DNA from: Fratercula arctica
Lineage: Eukaryota > Chordata > Aves > Charadriiformes > Alcidae
NCBI GenBank assembly: GCA_947846985.1
Contig: CANTUZ010000025.1
Location: 20,458,100-20,522,099, forward strand
DNA length: 64,000 nucleotides
Direction of reading: 5' to 3'
How positions within the stretch are numbered: position 1 is the stretch's first letter; every line of letters starts with the position of its first letter. Below the pieces are notes generated by a model. The model saw only the letters and a program-made list of their open reading frames with translations, was not told the DNA's origin and made no database searches. Shown here piece after piece: positions 55,914 through 64,000 of the stretch. The position numbers were made by a program, and so were the translations under genes.

Positions 55914-57838
55914 ATGTTTTAGGTGCTCTAAAGAGGAATTTCTTAATGTTCACTGGTAATGAAGATTTCATAGGGCACTGAGGTACTGTTGAGGGGCATT
56001 AGTAAACTAGGCCTGAGTTTACAGCCTTGAAGCCGCCTTGAAGCCGCCTTGAAGCCGCCTTGAGGCACAATGTCATGGCTGTGCTTTTTCAGCCAGCTGT
56101 GCTCATTTATTAACGGCTGGAAAGGCTCACGGCTGCTAGAACTCATTTTACCATTCATCATGAAAAAAAATCCAGTTTACAGAAGCCATAGGGGAAGATG
56201 GAAGACAGCTTATATTGCTATCAGTTTCTATTATCCTTTTATAGAAGTTATAGGAAAGATATGTTATCTTTTTTAAAGGTTATGGAATTGGAGAAAGTCA
56301 AACCATCCATTTAAAACAGGGGCAAGAATACCAGGCATAGAGTATATCTGAAGAAGCTTGAGAACCCCAAAACTTAAACAGTTTACCTTGGGAGGCTGAC
56401 GGTATTTTTTTTCTCAACCCATTCATACATTTGCTTTACTCCCTTCTAACGGCTTAATATTTTCCCTTTTTTTCCCTTCCCCAGTCCCCTAGGGCCAGCT
56501 GTTCTTTCAGAAGCCATTTGTATTTATAACCAGTTGCTATTAAAACACCATAGAAACAAAAATATGGGCTTTGAATGAACTCTGTCTAGCTTCTGCAGTA
56601 AAGAGCTGGTTGAAAGTAAGCTTTTTGGAGGGGTATCTTGGCCTGATAGGGAAGAATCCTATCTAAACTGTCATATTTTCTCCATCACAACATAGCTCCT
56701 TTTCTTTTCCTCTTTCCCCAAGTGACTCAGTACCTTTTTTTCTTCTTCTTCACAGCTGTCTGAGTTTCATCAGCTTGACAGAGCATTAAAAGCATTTGTG
56801 CTTTGTCTATAGCAATAAACATTAGCAAAATTGCCACAAATGCTCCTGTGATACATTGTTATTAAATACAGCTGCACCTTTTTGGATGACAGTTATGGCT
56901 CTCATCTGAGCTGAGGATAAGCCTCCCCATTTGCTTGTGCAGAAGCAAGATGAGGGATCAGATTTGCTAATCTGTGTTTATACTCCCACCCACATGTGTG
57001 CCCATACAAGCCCACCAGATGAACATAAGGCTAAAGAAAACATAAAGCTGGCTGATTCCAAAACCAGCTGTGGAAAGGCTTGTCATGCCTATACCATTAG
57101 ACTTGTTGTTTCAATTTGTAAAATTAGCCTCTGCTGATGGCCCTTCCTGCAGATGCCTCTCCTCCAGCCTCTCTGCAGCTCCCGTGTTTCTGGGCCATCC
57201 CGCCTGTGATAGCTGTGCATTCCCACCCGGGTGTCCCGGCCCTCCGTGGGACACAGGGCTCTGAAGGCGGCAAGTTCCCACCCTGCCTCCTGCCACTGGG
57301 ATCTGCTCTTTGAGCTACAAATGAATTTGAGAACTTCCCTGGGAACAGAAAGGCTTTTCACCTGATCAAATGGCTGAAAAGGAAAACATAACCATATGCT
57401 GCTGTGTGAGCTCACCATGGCTGCAGCTACGCAGGGTCCCTTTGTTAAAATTTCTGTGCCCTGCCTAACCCTAGCCTGGCTACACCTCGGGGAATGGAGG
57501 GGTTTTACCCAATGGACCATGCTCCTTGTAGCCCTGCAGGGCTTGGCAGTGGCTGCTGTGGGACCCTCCGCCTAACTCATGGGCATCTCTGTCCTCCCCT
57601 CTCATGAAGTGTCATCCTGATGGGCTGCCACTGGATTGTCTCACTACTAGAAAAAAAAAAATAGTGTTGCTTGACACTGCTGTGTTGATTTTTGGTGGAC
57701 TAACTACACCTACGGAGTTCAGAGATGATGGTATGAACCCTCTTCTCACTGTGAGAGCCAACAGGGAACATAATTTGGGGTTCTGAGTACAGAGACTTTG
57801 GTCTGGAATGGCAAGCACACTTCAAAATTCATGCCAGC
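55914..57838. other. No gene recognised; contains an 11-bp tandem repeat
   Basis: Unique-looking sequence. The open frames at 56931-57137 and, on the - strand, at 57520-57089 have no recognisable domain and look like chance. Confidence 0.6.
56024..56065. repeat. 11-bp tandem repeat
   Basis: GCCTTGAAGCC repeated three times exactly (56024, 56035, 56046) and a partial fourth unit to 56065. Confidence 0.93.
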
Positions 57839-58919
57839 TGTGGTGGGTTGATCCTGGCTGGATGCCAGGTGCCCACTTAAGCCACTATATCACTCCCCCT
57901 CCTCATCTGGATAGGGGAGAGAAAATATAATGAAAGGCTTGTGGGTCAAGATAAGGACAGGGAGATCACTCACCAATTACCATCACGGGCAAAACAGACT
58001 TGACTTGAGGAAATTAATTTATTACCAGTCAAAATCAGAGTAATAAGAAATAAACCCCAAATTTTAAAACACCTTCCCCCACCCCTCCCTTCTTCCCAGG
58101 ATTAACTTTACCCCTGAATTCTCTACCTCCTCTTCCCTCAAACGGTGCAGGGGAACGGGGAATGGGGGCTGTGGTCAGTTCATCACATGTCTCCGCTGCT
58201 CCTTCCTCCTCAGGGGGAGGACTCCTCACACTCTTCCCCTGCTCCAGCGTGGGGTCCCTCCCACAGGAGATAGTCCTTCATGAACTTCTCCAATGTGGGT
58301 CTTTCCCATGGGCTACAGTTCTTCACAGACTGCTCCAGCATGGGTCCCCCACGGGGTCACAAGTCCTGCCAGCAAACCTGCTCCAGCATGGGCTCCTCTC
58401 TCCACAGGGCCACAGTTCCTGCAAGGAACCTGCTCCAACACAGGCTCTCCATGGGGGTCTCAGCCTCCTTCGGGCACATCCACCTTCTCTGATGTGGGGT
58501 ACTTCATGGACTGCAGGTGGATATCTGCTCCACCCTTAACCTCCATGGACTGCAGTGGGACAGCCTGCCTCACTATGGTCTTCACCACAGGTTGCAGGGG
58601 AATCTCTACTCCGGCGCCTGGAATGCCTCCTGCCTCTCTTTCACTGACCTTGGTGTCTGCAGAATTGTTTCTCTCACATACTCTCTCTCCACTCCTGTTG
58701 TTGCCCTGCAGTTGGTTTTCCCCCCCTTCTTAAATACGTTATCACAGAGGTACTACCACCGTTGCTGATTGGCTCAGCCTTGGCCGTTGGTGGGTCCGTC
58801 TTGGAGTTGGCAGGTACTGGCTCTGTCAGACATAGGGGAAGCTTCTAACAGCTTCTCACAGTAGCCAGTCCTGTAGCGCGCCCCCCCCGCTACCAAAACC
58901 TTGCCATGCAAACCCAACA
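57839..58919 (-). repeat. Solo LTR, about 1.08 kb, related at its 3' end to the provirus A LTR
   Basis: On the - strand it starts TGTTGGGTTTGCATGGCAAG and ends GGATCAACCCACCACA. Both flanks carry CCAGC within two bases of the LTR (57834-57838 and 58922-58926), consistent with a slightly altered target duplication. It contains about four diverged copies of a CTGCTCCAGCATGGG element (58240-58445). No internal retroviral genes adjoin it. Confidence 0.85.
58240..58445. repeat. Imperfect internal repeats of the LTR (CTGCTCCAGCATGGG)
   Basis: Diverged copies near 58240, 58330, 58378 and 58430 with irregular spacing of about 45-90 bases, within the solo LTR. Confidence 0.7.
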
Positions 58920-60069
58920 TACCAGCCTTTTGAAATGCCTTGATTAGTTTACAGAGGAAAAACAGAGTGAAAAATGAAAAATAAAGCATGCTGAAATGGG
59001 AAACAGGTAGTGTCCAAAGAGGCTTAATCAGAACCTGTGAACATCCCCCCTGCAGGCAGGGCTGCTGTGTGCAGCATGCGGTCTGTCTGATAGTCTTTTG
59101 GGATGAGAAAGAAGGTGTCAGTCCTGTTATCAGGACCACTACATACTGCAATCCCTGCTCCTGCTTTTGACAGGAGAGAAGTGTTAATGGGGAGAAATCT
59201 CACTCTGCTGGTGCTCCCAGGCAGGGAGGTGCTGCTTGCTCATGCCAGCTCTGCCAGGCAGGTGGGTTGGGTTGGGTCACCTGCCGTGGCCTGGCATTTG
59301 AGCCCCGGTGCTTAGCTCTGCTGTGTGCATGGCGTTGGCCTCATCCAGTCAGTCTTTGTAGGCTGGGTGGTGCCCAGGTAAATATTGTAACATGCTGTGA
59401 TCTCAGGAGCTGCTGAAAAGCTAAAAAAAAGTCAGGAGAGGAGGAAGGTGGAGGGAGAAGGTACCCAGAGGGGACTGTGGCTGAGTCTCTGCTGGCTCAG
59501 ACATGATGGCACAGCACCTTGTGTGCCTGCCAGCGGTTTGATCTGATCCTGATGAGCCTCCATAGGATCCTGGCTCACCAAAGGACAAAGTCTGCATGGC
59601 TTACTAGCTTTTCAACAGGGGATCCCACAGGGCTGCTGCACACTTGAAGTCTTAGAGGAAAGGAGAAAGATTTGTAGTAGGAATAGAGGTTAACGCCATA
59701 AACACAAGCACTGAAATAACTGATTAGTCTAAATGATTGCCTGACTTCTGGCTCCTGTGCACCCAGCGCAGCTGCTGGCAAGCGTTGCAGCCCCTTTCCT
59801 TTGGATTGCAGCCATCCTTCCTTCTCCTCTGCAACCCTCTCCCACCCATTTCTCACTGCTGAGCTACCAGTTGGTGCTGTGAACAGGCCTCAACTGTTAC
59901 CCCACAGAGGTGACATGAAATTATGCCCAATGCTTCCCTGTCCCCAAAGCCTAAGCCATTAAATATTACTGAAGGAAATCTCTTCGTACTGCCTTTCTCT
60001 CCCTCAATACATCTCCAGCATGTGGGGATATTTTGGTCAAAGGGCTGGGTTTCTCACCTTTATAAATAT
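58920..60069. other. No gene recognised
   Basis: Unique-looking sequence. The - strand frame 59856-59575 has no recognisable domain. Confidence 0.55.
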
Positions 60070-60805
60070 TGTGGGTTTGGCCAGATTGGCCAATCAGAAT
60101 GACAGATGTCCCCTTCTCCCCTCTCTCTCCAAAGAGAGGAGAGGAAGAGATAAAGAGATTTATGATTTTAGAAAAAGGACTAAACTAATGAAAATATTAA
60201 TAAATAATGAAATAATAAATAATAATAAAATAAAATTTTAAAAAAGTATACAATATATACAAAACCATATCCAGCTCCCAGGATGACGATCGCGTCACCA
60301 GCAGGCACAGGGAAAGTCCCAGACTGGAGTCAGTGATGGACAGGAGCTGGATTCCGGATCTGGAGTTAGGAATGCTTGGATTGGGATCAAAAGCAGACGG
60401 AGTCCTCCTCGGATGTTGGTCATTGAACAAAGAGGGCTGACCCTTTGATCCCTCAGCTTTTATACTGAGCATGATGCAGATGGGATGGAATACCCTGTTG
60501 GTCAGTTTGGGGTCACCTGTCCTGTCCACTCCTCCCTGCAGGTGTGACCCCTCTATGCTTTTCTGCTTCCGACCCTCCAATGGGGCAAATAACGAAATTA
60601 GCTGACCTTGGTTGTTAGAGTGATAAGTATAAGCAAGAGCCTCTGTGCATACCATTCCTTGGTATAATCAGGTCTTATCACTCAGAGAGTGAACAGTTTC
60701 TGAACAATATGATGTTAATTTCAGATTTTAGTCAGTTAGAAGAGGCTGTAAAAAAGTAAAATTACTGAACAGAAAATTGGTTCTGTTTTACCTCAAACCA
60801 GGACA
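60070..60805 (-). repeat. Solo LTR, family X, copy 2
   Basis: On the - strand it runs from TGTCCTGGTTTGAGGTAAAA (60805 downward) to GGCCAAACCCACA (60070), 736 bp. It is the same family as 55198-55913 but in inverted orientation about 4.2 kb away. The segment with TGATCCCTCAGCTTTTATAC (60450-60470) may hold the TATA-like promoter on this LTR. Confidence 0.85.
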
Positions 60806-62020
60806 ATAAACTGTATAAGAAGTGAGAGGCTACATTAAAAAAATCATTTATTCCCCCCAGCTTTGATGTCATGCTGTTTTTACACTAGAATAACTATGCT
60901 TTCTCAGTGGTATTCTTGGTGCAAGGTTAATTGGTGTATATAAAGCAAGTATGATGATCCTTCACTTAAAACCACACTTGGGAACTTGCTAATCTCCCTG
61001 GAGGTTTGGCCAGGTTTCATCTTTGTGCTCCTTGTTTGCATCTGACTGTTATTTCAGAGACATGCTGCAGAGCCCTCTGGATGCTGCTCAGAAAGCTGGC
61101 TTTAATAAAACCATCTGTCTAATATACACTTATTTCTGGAGAGATCTGACTTAAAAGATTTATTTTCTTCCCAAATTTTTTAAAATTTATCTTAAAAAGA
61201 TTATTTTAAATCCCATTTGTGTACTTTCTAATTATCATGTGAACTGGATCTCTTGAATTTTCTTCCTTGTCCCTCCTTTTCTACTGCTGTTTTACATGGG
61301 GAGTGGTGTGGTGATGCGTGGTGCTGCTGATAGCCCTGCCAGTATGTCCCACCATCTGAGGGTGCCTTGACCACGCAATGCTTTCCATGGCTCTACTGAG
61401 GTCAGTGATGGGCTTTCCCCTGAGCAGCTCTATAGGAAAAGGGTATAATTGTCATGTAGAGCAGGACCTCCTTAGTGATGGTCTCAAAACTTCTTTTGTC
61501 ATCAGCCTCCAAGACACTTATGAAAATAAGCCCTCACCTATGACTGTACCAAGACTTATTCAAGTCACCAGGTAACAAAAGTGCTACTAAAAATCCCGCT
61601 CTTGTTGATGGGCTTGGATTACCCTTTCATTTGTAGATCTGCGCCCAGAGATGCAATATGTCTGTAGTCTGCCATTGGTCCTGAGGTGAGGTTGATGAGC
61701 CTCAGTCTCCCCTTAGAGTTATGCTGTCCTTGTCTCATCTGGTGCAGATGATGTGGACAGAAAGGCCAAGGCCCATTCATGCCTTTTTGCTCACCATGCA
61801 ATCTGCTGCCCTCAGCAGATGCCTCGGCCACCATTGCCTGCAGCTGGATCCCTGAAGGCTTGTTCCTCAGCAGAGATTTTCTCTACAGGGCAGCAGATGG
61901 TATGTCCTGTTGTCCATGGATTCAGTTAGTGCTGAACTTCAAACCTGCATTTCAAAAATATGCTTGGATGTACTTAGCTTATTTTTATTCTTTCTCTGAT
62001 CTTATTAAAATACTCATTCT
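60806..62020. other. No gene recognised
   Basis: AT-rich sequence without recognisable exon or repeat. Confidence 0.55.
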
Positions 62021-62055
62021 TGTCCTGGTTTGAGGTAAAACAGAACCAACTACAA
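62021..62055 (+). repeat. LTR-like start, family X or a relative
   Basis: TGTCCTGGTTTGAGGTAAAA followed by CAGAACCAACT matches the first 31 bases of the family X LTR. Similarity then stops, so this is either a fragment or the start of a related but different LTR extending to about 62165. Confidence 0.5.
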
Positions 62056-62165
62056 GCTTTTTAACTGCAGCAACTTTAAGATATACTATATATATAGATA
62101 CATATAGCAAAGGATAGTCTTCATAGTCAGATCAGACACACTTTGCTGAAAAAGCTTGCTCTTGG

Positions 62166-63752
62166 GTTATTTATAGAATTAGAGTTCTTAGCATTGCTGT
62201 CCCTTGCTCTCTTTGTAGAAATCTAGAGTACACTGGGATGAAAGCATGACCTTTGAGCATGTAGACTGGTCATTCAGAAGTCCTTTTTTTTTAACAGCAC
62301 TTGTGTTCCAAAAGGACAAATTATATTTTGCAGCTACACATTTTTCAGTTTCTTGTGCCTGGATGGGTTGGTGTGATGGGATTAGGGAGGCTTTTGTTAA
62401 ATCTTCTAGTAGTTGCACAAATTCCCCAACAATGTCATTATCCTACCGCTTCATGGTCAGCTACAGAGTTGTTAGAATTTGCAAACAGTCTCACTATGTA
62501 GCCTTTCAGGTTGTGAAGGCAACATGATCTATCAATATGCAACACAGTTATAAAACAATAGCTACAGGAGGTGTGATTATGTATCTAAATAATGTATTTT
62601 CATTGAAACCTAATACTAACATAGATATCATGTAATTGATTAAAACTAATATTTATTTTCACTGACTATCCATCTAGTAAGAATAGTCTGTATGTCCCCC
62701 CACGGCTCTCACACTTGTAAGATGACAGAAACTTGAAATATCTCCTACATGTCTGCTAGCCTTCCCCTCTTCCCAAGTCTTCTTTCTTGATTTCTACAGA
62801 AACAGTCTTCAAGACTTACCATTTTCCATCCCCTTAAAATGACAAAAACCAATGAGCATAGCAAAAAATTATTATTTTTTTTATCAAATGAAAAGACCTT
62901 AGGAACACTGAACTTGTGTATCATTCACATGATATTTTATTCAAAAATAAATGACCAAATTTTCACTTACATGAGAAGGCCACCAAAGTTTGTGAGAAAA
63001 AATGCTGCATGAAAAGCTGGTTGCTCCATGTTTTAGGTCACTCTTGGTGCATTGTACACATACCCTTTATTAAAAAGGTTTTAATTATCTATTATTAAAG
63101 GAAGCTTAGGTTCGTTATACAGACAAGCTTGATGCATCCTTTTCCTGAATATTGGGTCAGCAGTGCTAGTACATATCATTAGAAGTATCATGCACCATGG
63201 ACTGACATGTTTTTCTATGAAAATTTAACATGAATGTTAAATACAGTCATCTGATAAAGCAAATAAGTCCACTGGACAAAATATAGATTACAAAACCTTT
63301 CATCCAGAGTGAATTAAATCTTCTTATGGCAAGACAGCATAGAGCTCCCCACAACAACTGATATCTGCCCTAGGAGCTAGAGCAGTCATCAACACTCCTG
63401 GCAGTTGCGCCATACACCTATTTGCATATGAAAAGTCTTCTGCAAAATTAATATCCCACATTAATTCCTGGTGCGACTCCAACTGAAATCAATGATGTTA
63501 CACCACTGATGAATACGGACAAATTGTTTTAACAACTTTACACAGCAGGCAAATCCAGTCAGTGGAGCATGGCTAGAAATTCTTGCTGAAGGAGCAAGGA
63601 TTTGGGGAAAGGTGGAAATAGTGGAGACTAGAGAAAGAACAAATAAGTTTCTTGTTTTATGTTGTCAGAGTGGGGGTTTCATTTTTTTTTTTTGTCTGAC
63701 CAAGGGAACTGTTGCAAAGGTATACAAATGAAGAACTGATGAGAGAGATATA
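62166..63752. other. No gene recognised
   Basis: AT-rich, unique-looking sequence up to the terminal CR1. No exon, RNA gene or repeat was identified. Confidence 0.55.
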
Positions 63753-64000
63753 GAATCATAGATTCATAGAATCATAGAATGGTTTGGGTTGGAAGGGACC
63801 TTAAAGATCATCTAGTTCCAACCCCCCTGCCATGGGCAGGGACACCTCCCACTAGACCAGGTTGCTCAAAGCCCCATCCAGCCTGGTCTTGAACAATTCC
63901 AGGGAAGGGGCATCCACAACTTCCCTGGGAAACCTGTTCCAGTGTCTCACCATCCTCACAGGAAAGAACTTCTTCCTAATATCTAATCTAAATCTCCCCT
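63753..64000 (-). mobile_element. CR1 LINE 3' end, running off the window
   Basis: The CR1 tail is at the left with repeated ATAGAATC units (63753-63780). GGTTTGGGTTGGAAGGGACC and the end of ORF2 on the - strand follow. The copy continues beyond 64000. Confidence 0.94.

Noticed and set aside
57089..57520. 143-codon - strand open frame
   Set aside because: No family resemblance, no splice structure, GC-richer patch that yields open frames on both strands.

Overview
The window is nuclear DNA from a bird. The evidence is a dense set of CR1 LINE fragments with the diagnostic CR1 3' end, avian-style LTRs, and the 3' half of a vertebrate gene with GT-AG introns. That gene is GPBP1 (vasculin), in six exons from 1920 to 14277 on the + strand. 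All splice phases agree and no frame is broken. From memory, GPBP1 lies on the avian sex chromosomes (Z, with a W copy in some birds). The heavy load of nested proviruses to its right would fit a W-linked copy, but that is inference.

Layout. 1-17,300: GPBP1 introns, exons and 3' UTR, with four short 3'-anchored CR1 copies, all in the sense orientation of the gene. 17,320-33,960: a nested block, almost all on the - strand. An old class III (ERV-L-like) provirus (A; LTR 33447-33957, gag, part of pol) has been hit by a second complete provirus (B, 23841-30187), by a solo LTR of a third family (30743-31913, + strand), by a nearly full-length CR1 (17819-21804) and by a smaller CR1 (22739-23353). 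33,960-36,020: unique-looking sequence. 36,020-39,040: a + strand CR1 cut off at 39040. 39,041-55,197: a 16-kb + strand locus in which an env-bearing provirus (C; 1.2-kb LTRs, tRNA-Ser-type primer site, gag-pro-pol-env) is split inside env by a young 6.3-kb provirus (D, 45758-52082). 55,198-64,000: solo or partial LTRs separated by sequence with no recognisable gene, ending in a - strand CR1 that runs off the window.

Proviruses A, B and D are relatives. They share a tRNA-Lys-type primer site, 5-bp target duplications where these can be read, an ERV-L/Fv1-like capsid region, a hydrophobic gag N-terminus, no CCHC knuckle in gag and no env. D has LTRs differing by only three substitutions and one 3-bp indel, and carries one nonsense codon in gag and one in pol. 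Provirus C is different: it has a well-placed -1 frameshift heptamer between gag and pro, and an unusual long env without an obvious CX6CC motif. All proviruses seen here are broken by stops, frameshifts or insertions.

No tRNA, rRNA, CRISPR or bacterial-type feature was seen. Most other short open frames are read as shadows or chance frames. Boundaries of repeats are by eye and usually good to about 10-30 bases; LTR ends with TG...CA are better.
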